This document shows, piece by piece, positions 11,411-24,273 of a DNA stretch of 64,000 nucleotides (the first letter of the stretch is position 1; each line of letters begins with the position of its first letter). Made by a program: the position numbers and the translations under genes. The DNA comes from Ixodes scapularis (lineage: Eukaryota > Arthropoda > Arachnida > Ixodida > Ixodidae), in the NCBI RefSeq assembly GCF_016920785.2, contig NW_024609846.1, forward strand, positions 121,857,473 to 121,921,472, written 5' to 3'. The notes under the pieces were generated by a model, which was not told where the DNA came from, searched no databases, and saw only the letters and a program-made list of their open reading frames with translations.

Positions 11411-11739
11411 ACACACACACACACACACATTTTACAAATTTGATAAAATATAACAAACCAATTAAACTCCCCTGCACATGTATAATTGTTGTTGAAGTTT
11501 GTTTCTGCGGCTTATCACAGCCAAATAGCACTGAAAGTCTAAGTAACAAAATAAGTAACCTTCCTTAGCTTTTGGAAATAACGGTTACGGTATTTTGCTC
11601 CACATCCAGGGCGGTGACGAATCTCATTAAGATATCTTCTATATTTGATGATCTAACGAAGAACGCTATATCGTTACTTATTTTCGATGACGGGCACACC
11701 ATTTGTACAATGTTAATAAACGTGCTAGGGTTTACGTGG

Positions 11740-11793
<54 letters not shown>
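11411..11793. repeat. (CA)n and (TA)n microsatellites
   Basis: (AC)n occupies 11411-11429 and a long pure (AT)n tract occupies 11742-11793 (about 26 dinucleotides). The sequence between them is unassigned. Confidence 0.95.
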
Positions 11794-11795
<2 letters not shown>

Positions 11796-11799
11796 CGGT

Positions 11800-14700
11800 G
11801 TAAGCCGTAATTGTGGTTGTGAAATTTGGTGCGAGAAAAACAAATGCAATTCCAAAGAAACGCGACTATGGTAGCCCACCTTTGAGTAAGGTGTTTAGCT
11901 TGAGTATTTTTTTCTTTCTTTGAAAACCAAATGAAGAGAAATTTTCACCTGAAAAGTTTAATGCTTCATCATCTTCGATCCAGCATTTCATGTTTCAAGC
12001 TTCAACTATGTCCTAACACGTTTACTTGTTGAAGAAGCGGGAAAAGGGGGTGGGGGGGGGGGGGCAGTTGTCGTTTCTGCTTCACTGTATGAATGGGTGA
12101 AGATTTCTCAAGAAACGATCGTCACTCCCTGTCTTCTCCTCCTTCCCCATTTTTAGATGGAAATAAAGAAACTACGGATACGAACGTACAGTTAAAATTT
12201 CGTTTGCGTATCCTACGGTATGAATAATTTTCTCTATGATAAACTGGCTTTCCCAATTAATTTGCGTCATCAGATTTTCTCGACTTCCACAAGATAGACA
12301 ACAAAAATGTGACCGCAATCACATTTACAATTATTGTGATTAGGTATCGACTGTAATTGAGAATAACAACACGAAACGTAGTTATATATCCGAGTTCATC
12401 AAACAGTGGTTTAAAAAAACAATTAACTCTAAAAAACAAGTCACTTTATATGCATCAATTGGAAAAATGTGGCACAGTTTAAATTGTATAAAGAAATTTC
12501 CTACTGAAACATTCACGCCGTGTTAAACTAACTTCCACCCCGAGTAATTGCCCTTGCATTAAAAGTTAATTTCGGTGGCGCGAAGAACGTCTTATGGTGT
12601 TAGTATTGTTCTAAGCCTATTTTAGTGAAAATATATTTTGTTTCTCATATAGGGTGCTCAAAATGAAATTTTAAACTTTAAAACGAAGACAGAATGGTAG
12701 GTACACGAATTTATTTTAACCTAGGTTATTCTCTAGGACCAAGTCAACACTGATGATGAATTCCCCTCGCAGACTTGGAGCGCGCAAAAAGCGCACCTTT
12801 CGGAGTTCGCATCTTCTGCTGGCTGTTTCGACTCAAGTCGGTCATCTTCTGCTCGTAAATTTATGGCAGCGCCCGCTACTTCAAACCCCGCAACTAAAAA
12901 AATAAAATAATATTAAAAAAAGAGTCACAAACTTAAATTTGTACTGCGGGTGCTTCCAGCGTATCAAAGTTTTGAAAACCCCCCTCTCCCCCGCTCCCCC
13001 TTTCCTCGCCCTAAATATTTACACATGTGGAATTCAATAGAAGGATTGGATATCCTGACCTCCCCTCTGAATCCGCCATTGTCTACATGGTATGCTCTCG
13101 CAAGGCACTTCGAATCGGTTAAGGGAGTTATGTTCCTCTTTACCTTTATATATTGAGGCCGGCGTGCCGTTGCCGTTTTGTAACTAAAATTAGCGAATCT
13201 GCTAACAGCGTATTTGGCTTCGCTTGAGTTTGCTACGTAATGCGCCTTTCTTTGACGACCATCAGCCGAGCCCCTTCCTAAAACGTAAAAGTCCTTACAA
13301 CGGCTGAGCCCTTCATTGCTTTTCCATGAAATCTCGACGGTCTAGTTTGGTCATTTCTCCAACTGAGCATTTGGCTGCAGATCTGGCAAACGTTGGGCAG
13401 TTTAATCATTTTTATATCGTGCCAGCCGGCACAAAGAAGTGACCATGCACAACACACAGAAAAAAAAGAGCACTCTTTTTTTTAGTCGGAAGTATAGATG
13501 AAGTTTGGGACGAATTTACCAATACGAAGAATACGAAGCTGTTTAGGGCAGCAGAATTTGGACGGTGGCTAGAGTGACGCCGACTCTTCGTAAGCTCAAA
13601 GAAAGCTGGAACAGTCACTAATGTTAGGACGTGATAAATAAACCCTTTGCGTGTGCGTGTTTTTCAAATAAAAGGAGACGTTACCAGAACGTGCATGCTT
13701 TAGTTGTATAATATTAAGACAAAATTGCTGTATTTTATTCGCCTTCTAGGGTGTAGCCTGTATTGTAAACATTTTAGTGTATCTTCTGTTGTATTCAACA
13801 AACTCGTTTTCCAGGCGCATACCTTATTGTAATTTAATTATCACAGTGCTTTATGTTATTTTGGTGTGCATAGCCTCAGTGGTATATTAAAATATATTGC
13901 TAAGCGTTTTCCCTGCGTTTTGGTGTTTCTTGTAGGATTAGTTTGTTCTGGATTGGATACAATATTTATCCTAAATTGCAAAGCAGTAGGCGGCATGGAT
14001 CAAGCGTCAGCAAGTGACTTTTCTAATTCAATCTTCACAGTAAATAAATAAGCAACGCTACAAAAATTTGGCTCAAAAAGTAGTGCACTTTGTAAAGTAG
14101 CGTAAGCCTGCGTCTATACAACGCCCGTCTACGTTTGAACCAGTTATATACAAGTCTGCGCCGCGAACCTTTCTGTCAAATGTCAACGTATTAGATCTTC
14201 AAAGAAAGAGTGCCTATTGGTGCGCGGTTATTAGTGGGACAAACAGCGAAAAGGCCACGAAAAGAAAGCTAAAGTTATTGATCCTCGAAAAATCATCGGA
14301 ACCTCCGCCGTTTTTGACTCCGTGCGAGCTTTCGCATATCATGAGGTAGTGACCAGGTGCGTTAGCGCAGGCAGCATACAACTCGAAGCACGCGGAGCGA
14401 AAGCTGATACTGGATTTTGAATTCATCTACCATTTCCGGTTTGTTTTGATCTGAATGAGTATCATGCAAGCATGCGGTCGCGTCAACTGTGTGATGCACG
14501 TTAAGTGCTCCAGGCAAGGAGTCGTACTCCATTAGCTAAACTTATATTATGCAGCGCGAACCTCTGTCGCGAAATACCTTAAACGCAGACCGACCTTACG
14601 CCTGAGCACGAACGACTAATTTGTGTTCATTTGAAACGATACTATTCTCTCACGAGCATTTTAATTTTTTTTTTGTAAATTGACAATGCAAGAACCGATT

Positions 14701-15240
14701 TCAATTGGAATGGACCAACGCACATTCGTGGAATCTTCTTCTACGTGATGCGCATGAGATCTCGTGTTAGTCGTATATCGGCTAGCCAAACTGTCCACCA
14801 AACCCAGAGTCACGAATACCATTTAAGTGCAGACTAACTTTCAGTTGTCTCAACTCCGTACAACAAATTTGACTTTCGCCGTTGGTCAGTGACCAAAAAA
14901 AAAAAAAAATGTATATGCAGCGCACTAAACCAACAGCCTCCAGGGACCAACAACACAAACTGTGGCTAGCAATTCCGTCCATACATTTACAGAAACCGTA
15001 GTTGGGACGCTTAGGCTCTCACGTCTCCTATAAAGCTGCTTTCGCTCTCTTTCAGGAAGGGCGTTTTAAGTCAACAGAGGGCCATCACAAGTTACGTGAC
15101 GTCATTAATGGCAAAGGCCGATCATTCTAATGATTAAATTACCGTTGTTTTTACAGTTAATAAGAGAGCAGGACCCAATTTACGAAACGACCATGTCACA
15201 CTTAAAATACAAAAACTGGTCAGTTCAGCTTGGTCAGCTC
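11800..15240. other. AT-rich non-coding DNA
   Basis: No gene or element recognised over 3.4 kb. A run of 13 G sits at 12052-12064. Open frames of 60-70 codons occur on both strands, as expected by chance. Similar GCGAACCT / CGTAAG-containing segments near 14090-14180 and 14550-14600 hint at an old inverted element, but the match is too weak to annotate. Confidence 0.45.
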
Positions 15241-15249
15241 AGCAACAGG

Positions 15250-16110
15250 CAGCACGTAGCGCCACGTGCCGTCGTACAACAGCTTCGAATTGGCACGCCG
15301 TTTCGGTGCTTTCGCAACGCCGAGAAAGCACGTTAAGACAAGGCGGCGAGCGCACTCTCTGCACACTTTTCTCTCACCCCCTGTTCGCCTTGACTGCATG
15401 CTCTCTGTGACGTAAATGCTAGCGGCGGAATGATAAACTCCCATGTTAGTAGGTGACCCGGATAACCTAAAGGACACTCGGACCGCGTTGCGCAGCACTA
15501 CAGAGACGCCTCACCGAAGAGACCCCCACTCATACAAACGCGGGGGCACTTACGACCTCCTCTAATAACAGTTGTCATCCCGACGTTATACAGCTTCGTT
15601 TTGCTGAGTCCGACCTCCGTCATCGCTACAAGACCCGGCTCCGGCAAATTTTTCCCTCGAGTGTTCCTTGCCCCGAGCTGTTTTTCTCGAGACGCCGAAA
15701 GTGGTTCTAGTGCGCGGCATTCGGCAGTAAACGCGGAAGTGTCCACACAAGGTGGAAAAGGGGAGGCACGGAGCGTGTGAGTCCGGGCGTTGAAACGCGC
15801 TTTCTGCGTTCCTCTGGTGTGTGCGTGTGTATGAGAGCGTAGGTAGAAATACGGGGGGAGGTAAAGTGTAGGGGGAAGGACTAATGGTCTCTGCCTCCTT
15901 CGTGGGAGTCGCCGGCTTCCGCAAGAACGCCGCTTCGATTGAGTAATCACACTCGTAGACGAATGACGGCTCCGTGGAGTGACTGCGATGTCCAGTTCCT
16001 CCGACGGGCCGCCCGAGGAGTCGGGAGAAACTCCACGAGACACACACGTGCGTTGGCGCGCTACCTTGCACGTACAGTACGTGCCCCTTTTCGTGCACAA
16101 GGTTTCTGGA
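15250..16110. other. CpG-rich patch
   Basis: GC-rich, CpG-rich sequence with long overlapping minus-strand frames (200 codons at 15498-16100, 220 codons at 15586-16248). Such frames are a composition effect: both are rich in Arg, Ser and Pro, overlap in different frames and show no domain. The patch may be a promoter or 5' UTR region, but no exon could be fixed. Confidence 0.3.
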
Positions 16111-19100
16111 ACAGGTGAACGTGTTCAGAGAGACATCTTGCATCTGTAGCGTCCGCTGTAGAATAACTTGCAGGTTGTATACTATTGGCGACGGTGTGCG
16201 GTGGAACAGTTCATCCTTCTTTCCAGTTTCACGGCTCCCACCACACAATCACCGTAACTGGTTATGACACCGGTTAGGGTGATTGTAATTCCAAAATTGA
16301 CAAAAGCTTATTGAAATTAAGGATTACTGTGAACTGGGTTTTCGACATTTGAGATGATCAGAAAACACGCGATGTTGACTTACCGCCATCAAGCATAAAC
16401 GACAGGCGGCAGCAGAGTAGAAAAAGCAAAATGACTACAAGTTACAACATACAATCTTATAGCTATGCCTCACATCCCTAAACGGTGTGGTAGAGCCAGA
16501 CATTTCCGTAGTGACTGTTGGGAGACGAAAGAAAGACAAGTAAACATACTCGTATCTACAAAAAAGAAACATTTTTGCGTAACGTTAACATGTCTGCAAC
16601 AATCTTGGTATTGTGGGACGAGCTCAGTGGCTATGCACATTCTTATGGCAGCCTGTGAATCTAGGAAGCTTTCCAATTTGGCCTCAACTAGTAGCGTAGC
16701 CAGGAAAGGAGGGGGGGGGGGCGGAGGTTTTATGAAGCTTATAAAACGAACGAGGCCCTCCTCGTTCGTTTCTCCCACTCAGACCGCTGGAGTCGTCACG
16801 GGAACGCAGCCAGCACCGTTCACGACTCGGGTAAAAAAAAGATGGCGGTCGGGTTGTCCGCCGCCCCAGTCGACGTTACTAGAACAACTCAGTTGGAAAA
16901 CTGCCATGGAACCTCCTCTGAAAAAGTGGCACCGATCCGTACTCGAGAGCCGAGGAAATGGCTATCGCAACACCACCTTCTTTCCCGCAGCGGCAGCTCG
17001 GGGAACTGCACGGCTGCTTCTATTGGTTCGGGAGTATCGCATTCGATAGCGTCCGCTGAGACTGTTATATTTTGGCTTTAATCAGCCATTCGGGCGCCGA
17101 AACATATACGGTGGAAGGGGTTTCAGGGATTCCAACCCCCGACTCTTAAGACGGACGCGTCGCGTATATACTACCAGTTAGGACGCGCTTAGGTCTGGAC
17201 GCCCTACCTGAAATCACTGGTGAAACATGGTTGTATAAAAACAATATTAATTGTGCCACAAAACCTTGTAAACTAAAGATTTTGAAAAACATCACGCACA
17301 TGTTATTTTGTACTAATCTCCAATAAAAGTATAAAAAAAGAAGTTTTCCTGTTTGTTTTTACGCAAAATATGCTTTTTAAAAGCTCCAAATGACCACAAT
17401 AAAAAAAAAAAAAACGTTTGAGTTGTTATTTTGGCATTTTGAGCGTGGGAGCTTCGGTACTCTGGGATCATTCAGTGGCTCTAGCAGTAGCCTTATAAGG
17501 CACCTTTTATGTTTGGACTCGTCGCTGTTATCGTATTTAGCTCGGTCTCGGTGGATTCCAGCGGCCCAGGTTTCGAAAGTGAGTTTCCCAACTGAGTGTT
17601 CTAGTAACGTTGGCCCCAGCGGAGCGTTAAACTTAGGACAGTGTGAAGCGATTTGTTATCCCCGTCAGTCTGCTTCATTTGGAGGTTCAACGAAATCATC
17701 TCAAGGACGGTTCACAATGGTAAGCGATTGCAAATGCTGTAAACTACGCATGCTAGTCATTTTTTTTTTTTTTTTTTTTTTTGCGATCTGCGGGTTGACT
17801 AGCTGCTGTGGCGACCGGGAGCAAACTAAATGATTTGTTTCGACATAACACAACGTGAACGATCGTTCAAGTTCAAAATGACGGAAACACACCACCTACC
17901 TTTGCGGTCGTTTCAGACACTTTTTACTATCTAGCTTCGCACGCCTTGAAATTCCGACCTGTAAATGTTAGGTCGGCCGTCTTGTTTACATCAGTCGTAC
18001 GCCGGAAACACGACCCGCCATGGTTTTGCACGCTGCAGAATGTTTCACATGTTTACCAGAAGATGGCGCTGCCTGTCAAACACAATCATCATCATCGTTT
18101 GCAGGGTTGCGCCAGTTTTACGGCTCGCTAAAGTGCGTTAAATTTCACGTGCGGTTTGACAGGATGGACCAACTGCACCGTTCATGATTTCTGAACCGTG
18201 TGTTCCGAAAACAACTCGCTAAAACTCCTTATTTTTGCTGCGTTTGGGAACGAACCGAGCGACAACCTACAGACTAAACATAGGTCGAGGAGAGCTGGGC
18301 CGCGCGTTGCATTCCAGTCGTGATTCCTGCTATCTACTGAAAAACATGGCGTCGGTGGTGGTCGTCGGCGTGGTTGGCATGGTGGAAGTTCATCGCTCTG
18401 CGCAGAGTGCTCTCCTTGATTAGGAATTCTCATCGCTTGTCGAGAAGTTAAACCAGCACGTCCCAGAAGCGAAGATCCATCTACACGTGCGGCGGTATCG
18501 TGGAGGCACTCTCAAGACAGCAGAAACGCTCGTGCCGGCGTGTTTTTTTACCTCGACTGCAGAGGTTCTTTTTTTAAGTATTTGTGTCCTCGAACATCGC
18601 CCGGGTATCTTGTCTTGCGCACTCCATGCGTGTGCTCATGTTCAAGGTATTGTATTTAAAGGCGTGTATGAATTAAGGACGTGAATTATCACGCGTGTTC
18701 ATCACCCGAGAAAAGTAATTAGTGCTAGCCTTCCTGAACAATCGCAACGTCTACGGGATCACAAAATCACATCTCCACGTTCCTATATCGCTGCTAAAAT
18801 TACATCGTCTTCCGTAATCATAGAAAAAGCGTGTTTCGAGATTTCTACTATCGGTAAACTCGTGTGTTAAAAGTCGTGATCATCCAAGACGGCGCGCTGC
18901 ATCTTTTACTGATTTTTTTCTTTCATACGTACACTCTGCCCCGGGTGCCTATCCTGTAAAAATAAAAAGGATAATAATAAAGCTTGAGGCTATGGAAAAC
19001 TGGGTGCTAATTTTCTATTACGCTAGTGAATAGCTTTTTCCGCGGCTTCTCCACCGCGGAAACAGCTGACGGCGGCGGAGAAGTGGCCGCTGTGCTGACG

Positions 19101-19400
19101 ACCTGTTGCGCTTATTGCACTGATTGCAGGGGTGTGTACGCGCGGCGCAGAGTGGTCGTTTCAGTCGCACCGGTCACAACGAACGCAGTCATAGCGCTTG
19201 TTGCAGATGTCTGAACCAGCCTTCATTGATCACAGGAAGAGTAATACTGACGGTCACTTAAGCATACTCTTTATTCAGAACAAAAAAAAAAATGCTTTGC
19301 CGAGTGTATTTTTATTTATCGTTCTCGATAAATACTGAAATGAATAACATCCAGGTAAAACATTGGTCGGTGGATAGGTGTTCCATGCTGCAAGAATGGA
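16110..19400. other. mixed non-coding DNA with CpG-rich segments
   Basis: Locally GC-rich at 16750-17060, 17440-17720 and 18280-18500. CACAATG/GTAAGC at 17714-17725 has the form of a first exon ending at its ATG before a donor, but no partner exon was found. A run of about 23 T lies at 17760-17782. Nothing else recognised. Confidence 0.35.
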
Positions 19401-21090
19401 CCTTTTCCACAGACCAACGGCACCAGGCGGTGGCTGCACGAACTAAAAATCGAGGAAGTGACCTACCTGCGCTACCAATCGATAATGGGAGCTACGCTAC
19501 CAGTTTCTTCGCTCTCTGAGCTGCGGCGCCTGCCCAACGCATCCGTGGCGTCCACCCAAACGTCGTGTTTTCCTTTCCGTCCCCTTTATTTTTTTGTGTA
19601 ACACAATTATATATATGCTGCAATTACGTGTTCTACTCGCTGATCCACAGCCTCCTTGCGAATTTCCTCGATTTCTCGTGCCGACTTCCGCCGCTTGGCA
19701 TCGGGCGCTCGCGCGTGCGCAGAACGCTCCTCGGGAAACGTCCATTTCTGTATAGTACTACGTGTGGGTGGCAGGAGAAATGAGAGGGGGGCGATATAAG
19801 AGAGGCCGTGCCCTGTCCACTCGTCCCGTATGCGTCGTTTGTGGCATCTACATACGTGTCCACGGACTCGTGCCGCATGACAGTGGCGGGTACGCATGAA
19901 GTGAATGCCCGTAGCTCGGGGTCTCGTCAGCACTTTTGCAGCCCCCCGGGCCGTCATCTCCAAGTCGTATAGGCGGAATTGCGTGCGAAGTAAGTTGACG
20001 GAGAAAACCTAGGCGCGCTATTGGGCCATTTTAAACACGAGACGCGAGGTTTCTCCGGAAAGAAGCATACACGGATGAAAGGAGCCTGCGGCGGCTTCTA
20101 GGCGGACGCTATTGCAAGTTCGCTGCGTCATTGGTGAACCGCGGTATACGAGGAATGCGTCGTCACGCGTGAGAGCTCTCAGATTATTTTGTTTTTTATT
20201 GCCGCGTTCAAAATAACTCAAACTTTATTTAGACTTGCGTGACGTCACTTCCATGACCAAGTTTTCGGGACATCGACTTCGCAACTTTGCACCCCCTTCC
20301 AAGTGCGAAAAAAGACGCAATTCTACGTTAAAAAAAGTATGTATCTAAATGACAGCGTTTGGAAGCAAGCAGTACTTAAACAACCAGCACCGAAACACTT
20401 CGTCACCAAAATGACTGGCAACCGAAATGTACGCATCGAATCGTGCGGTACAAGAATTACCGGCATCGAAACGTCCGATCTTGATCTTGATTTCATTTTT
20501 AAAATTCAGTTTCAACAACCGCGTATAGCTCCACGAAAAAAGCAACAGCAAACAAACCGGCATGATGAAAGAAATTACGCGAAAAGCTACAAAAGCCCAC
20601 TTGGCCCAAGACAGATCGCCCATCAGGATTCTCATCTACATTATTTTCTGCACGTTCTTTGCTAATAGATTCGTATCCAATCCGGAAGCGGTGTGAGTGA
20701 CGAGTTTCCCACCTGTACTTAGAAGCCACAGAAGCCCTAGGCAATTCAGAGTCAGGAATTCGCTTCATCAAGCTACCAGCCCCACACAATCCGGGGCAGC
20801 CTCGCTCTCTATCGTGAACGCCGATTGAGTGATAGCGAGACGTTTCGACATTTTATCCCTCCTTTGCATTCAACTAAAAAGGAATGCTGGCCCCTCCCAT
20901 CTGCCGACCTCCGTATGGCTGGAAGGCTCCAAGAAAAGTGTGTCGTTCAATAATGCAAAAACTGGTCCCCGTGAACATTTTGAAGCAGCCCGAGACTGAG
21001 GAATTACGAGAATTGATGCCGAGAGAAGAGAAGGAGAACGTCTGCCAGAGATCCGCATTATAGGAACCTATAGTCAAACTTTAACGTTAG
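19400..21090. other. non-coding DNA with CpG-rich patch
   Basis: The CpG-rich core is at 19500-20000, where minus-strand frames of 82-118 codons overlap. A short segment near 19745-19790 (CTCATTTCT..TGCCACCC..CACGTAGT on the minus strand) recurs at 30393-30428 (+), so part of it is a dispersed repeat. No domain recognised. Confidence 0.4.
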
Positions 21091-21091
21091 G

Positions 21092-21132
21092 TTCGTATTC
21101 TAGAAGAAGCTCACTTTCTTCTGGAATACGAA
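21092..21132. repeat. hairpin, 17-bp arms
   Basis: TTCGTATTCTAGAAGAA pairs with TTCTTCTGGAATACGAA with one mismatch and a 7-nt loop. Confidence 0.8.
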
Positions 21133-21246
21133 AACGAAAAAAAAAAGAAAGACGTTTACAACTCTCCACAACGTCGACTTAGAGCGTAGCTCTTCGGGAG
21201 GAGGAGGGGAGGGTACAGAGAGGAGCGTATGCCCCTCCTCCCCTGC

Positions 21247-21350
21247 CCGCTAAATTTCCCGCTAAATGTAGCACAGAAATTTTTCCGCTAAAATTACCGG
21301 GGATATTTTTACGCTAAATTGAGCGGGGAAATTTTTCCGCTAAATTTAAC
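21247..21350. repeat. short degenerate tandem repeat (CCGCTAAATT unit)
   Basis: CGCTAAAT recurs five times (variants CCGCTAAATTT, CCGCTAAAATTA, ACGCTAAATTGAG), mostly separated by GGGGAAATTTTT-like spacers. It is a decayed minisatellite. Confidence 0.65.
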
Positions 21351-21359
21351 TCGTGAACT

Positions 21360-23165
21360 CGGTTACCCAAGTTTCAGAAATACCGTACTTCCCCACGGTC
21401 CGTGCAAGCATTTTTTTGTTCATCTTTCTTTTTTTTTTTTTTAAAAGGAAGAAACGAATATAGAGAGAATGTGACAAGCCCATCTTCTCATTAGGGTTAG
21501 CGTGCGTGGCGAAGCGGAAGTTGTGAAAGGGCAAGATTTCGCGCAAAGCCTCTCGGCGCATCAGTAATAATATCTTTTTTTTTTTGTTTCTTGTGCCGAA
21601 GTATCTTAGGTAAGACTTTAAGGCTATATTTATAAATATCATGGTGGTTTTCCTTACAATATTTATAAGAAAAGTTTCTACTTGCGTTTTTATCTAATCT
21701 TTAAGTAAACAAGCTGAACGAAGTGCATGAAAAAGTAACCCTTTACATATAACACATAACGTGCTTAATTATTTGCTAAATATCCAACCAACACCATGAG
21801 TAAGTACAAACATAATTAACAATAAGGTAGAAACAAATGGTTATGACCTAGCTTGGAGGAAAATTTAAGATATATCGTATTTTCGAATTTGCGAATTTAT
21901 AAGTCCAAACAATATATTACATTTGATTTTATTGGATGCTTTAGACCATAGCGAGGACTCTTCATGAAAAAAGCAAAAATATGAAAAAAACCTTTTTAAG
22001 AAAATTGATGTTGAAAGTTGTGCTTTTAGAGTTTCCTCTTGTAATTAAATGCGTTTTTCACCAAGGTAGCTTTTTATTATAAATATACTGTGCTTATTGA
22101 ATGGGTATTTGTGTAATATCTTTTATATATATTTGATCTTATAAAATTGATTGTTAAAAGAGTTTTCTAAACCTAGTAAATTATTTTCAAAAAGACCACG
22201 CCCTAGCTCTTTTAACAAAAAACATATTAAAACAAAAAAAAAGCTCTTGAATATCTTGCGCTTGTGATATAGTTTAAAAAGCCACGTGAAAGAGTTTTTC
22301 GTTCTTGTGTGAAAGATATGTGCACCTGGAGGAGCTCCCAAATACGCGACATGCAAAGATTTTCCAAATCTCAGAATCCTTCTTCGGTCCTTTAAAAGTA
22401 AAAAAAAAGAAGAAAAGTTTAAACACTTATATTATGACACAGGAAATTTGCAGTTTCCTCTCAATGAAGAATTTGCCCACCATAGATATTGTTTTTTCTT
22501 TCTTTTTCAAAATATTTTTATCAAAGATTTCCATTTTCTGCATGGTTTGAAATGAAACCGGCCATATATCATTCATTGTTTTATTCCAAACTCTGTTACT
22601 GCATTTTAGTATGGGAGACGAGGACGTCAACAGATTACAATCGGCATCTCATTATACAAAAATGAAAATAAAAAAATCTACGACTAATTGAAAACTTCAA
22701 TGACAGGCCACAAGATATTCCCACGGATCTACTTTTCAGCAAAGAACGCTTACAAAAGGCTAACCAAATTTATAATTTGAAGTCACTATAAATAATACAC
22801 GACAACGACCTCCCGAAATTCGCACAAATGATGGTAAGTAGACAAAATATTTTAAAGCAGTACAAATCCTCGGCAATATTGGCGGTGTAGTCGACATGAA
22901 CTGTTCTTTAATTTAATAATAAACTGAAGGCACTTCTGGTGGGCAGTGAGATTGTTTTCTGATCTTTCTTTTGACAAGAGTTATATGCTTCTGCTTGATA
23001 TTCATGGTTTCTCGTGTTCGTTAAAGCTCTCTATGTATATACATTTCAATGTATTGGACTGTATCAATCTATTGGTAAAACAATTATTTTCTTGCTTTTA
23101 TTGCGTAACTGATATACAATATTTGTATATCGTGGTCTTAAGTGTGAAATCTTTTGTTTCTCCTA
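21360..23165. other. AT-rich non-coding DNA
   Basis: No confident gene. A stretch bounded by TGCATTTTAG (to 22609) and ATGATG/GTAAGTAG (22833/22834) has the form of an exon, but all frames carry stops. It could be a decayed exon of the gene represented at 23167, or chance. Confidence 0.4.
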
Positions 23166-23166
23166 G

Positions 23167-23261
23167 AAATGAAAGTGTTTTGCTGGAACTCTAAAGGGGG
23201 CAAAGACCCCGCCATGCATCACGCCTTTAGACTCTGCCACCTCCATGGAGACGGAAAACAA
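23167..23261 (+). CDS. candidate internal exon of an unrecognised host gene
   Basis: The segment is bounded by a pyrimidine-rich acceptor (CTTTTGTTTCTCCTAG, ending 23166) and a GTAAAG donor at 23262. Two of three frames are closed early. The third (starting with two bases of a split codon) is fully open for 31 codons. It reads MKVFCWNSKGGKDPAMHH, then AFRLCHLHGDGKQ, with an amino-acid mix typical of a folded cytosolic domain. The pattern loosely recalls the middle strands of a PTB-like fold, but I cannot name the family. Flanking exons were not found; the possible exon at 22610-22833 is interrupted by stops and its phase does not fit. Confidence 0.35.
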
Positions 23262-23329
23262 GTAAAGGTATCAAATGATATCATTGCACTAAAAGTCGGA
23301 ATGATCGAGGAATACGGCTTCAGGTATAG

Positions 23330-23372
23330 GGCGAGACAACACGCCTGGTATCACCAGGTGTGTTGTCTTGCC
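23330..23372. repeat. hairpin, 19-bp arms
   Basis: GGCGAGACAACACGCCTGG pairs with CCAGGTGTGTTGTCTTGCC with two mismatches (both G:T compatible) and a 5-nt loop. Confidence 0.8.
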
Positions 23373-23639
23373 ATAGGATCATGCATTGGACATAATTCTT
23401 TGACTGGAAGCAATTCGAGCCAAACAACATAGCTCATTCTAAAAACTGTTTTATTTATTGTACTGTCTTTCGACTGGTTATAGCAGTAAATTGTATTAAA
23501 TAGTCATCCCTGCCCTGCGCCCGAAATTTAGTGGTTTTTAGTGGTTGCTTGGGGTTCGTATTGCGAGTTTTTGATATTTGATTTGGCAACACTGTTTACA
23601 TCGGATAAATGACAGCGGTCTTTTTTGTTAATTGTCCAA

Positions 23640-23795
23640 GACTAGGAATTTAATTCGTTACAAGCAGCGGTTTACTTGTAATTCGTTAGTTTTCCGAGTA
23701 ATTTTGTATTTGCCACGTTACCCTTTTGCGGCAGTAGTGTGTAATGTAATTTCTTTGCAGACATTGGCAACGGATTACTTTAATTACTCATTAAT
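23640..23795. repeat. GTAAC/ATTAC-rich dispersed repeat, copy 2
   Basis: Repeated TTCGTTA, GTAATTC, CACGTTACCC and GGATTACTTTAATTACTC words give the same composition as the copies at 24.84, 28.64, 36.95 and 39.77 kb. Confidence 0.5.
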
Positions 23796-24125
23796 TTTAA
23801 AAATGTGAATATAATACACAGACTGGAGCAATGTGAGCAGGCAATTCAGCAGCATAAAGATAGCAAGTTCAACAAAATAGAAAACATTGGGAAGAGGAGA
23901 ATAACCGACAATGACCGGTTACTAGAACCACTAGAAAAACGTTCAGGGCATATAAACATAGCCGAAAAACAAAGATCAAGAAGACAAGCGCATGCAGCCC
24001 TAGCATTTTTCAGTACTGAATGTAACTATAGACGCTTTCAGGCAGCTGTGCATGGTTGCTGCCATAACCGACCTCCAGATTTTGTTTTCTCTTATTCCGT
24101 TCGATTCACTTCCTCATTGCCACAA

Positions 24126-24273
24126 CAGGGGACCTAATCTGGACACTTGGCGAAAAAGTCGGCGAGAAATTTGGCGGCCGTGATTGGCCAGCTCCGCACT
24201 TGACCTTGGCGCCTGCCAATCAGAGCCGTTGGATTTCTCGCCGTCTCACCAAGTGTCCAGATTAGGGCCCCAG
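24126..24273. mobile_element. MITE with imperfect terminal inverted repeats, about 145 bp
   Basis: The left end GGGACCTAATCTGGACACTTGG and right end (reverse-complemented) GGGCCCTAATCTGGACACTTGG match except for one base. The arms continue inward through GGCGAGAAAT and a TGATTGGC/GCCAATCA block. The trinucleotide CAG flanks both sides (24126-24128 and 24271-24273) and may be the target duplication. There is no coding capacity. Superfamily is unassigned; a 3-bp duplication would fit Harbinger-type elements, but CAG is not their usual target. Confidence 0.75.

Noticed and set aside
11572..11874. 100-codon frame across the (TA)n tract
   Set aside because: Its Ile-Tyr repeat is just the translated microsatellite.
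15498..16248. 200- and 220-codon minus-strand frames as genes
   Set aside because: They overlap each other in different phases in GC-rich DNA and contain low-complexity HTHAHT-type sequence; no motif.
16465..17049. 194-codon plus frame as a gene
   Set aside because: It runs through a G-homopolymer encoding poly-Gly and has no recognisable domain or consistent splice signals.
17714..17725. First exon ending ATG/GTAAGC
   Set aside because: The signal is good but isolated: no following acceptor with an open frame could be linked to it.
22610..22833. Exon between TTTTAG and GTAAGT upstream of the 23.17-kb exon
   Set aside because: All three frames contain stops and the phase at its donor does not match the next exon; perhaps a decayed exon.
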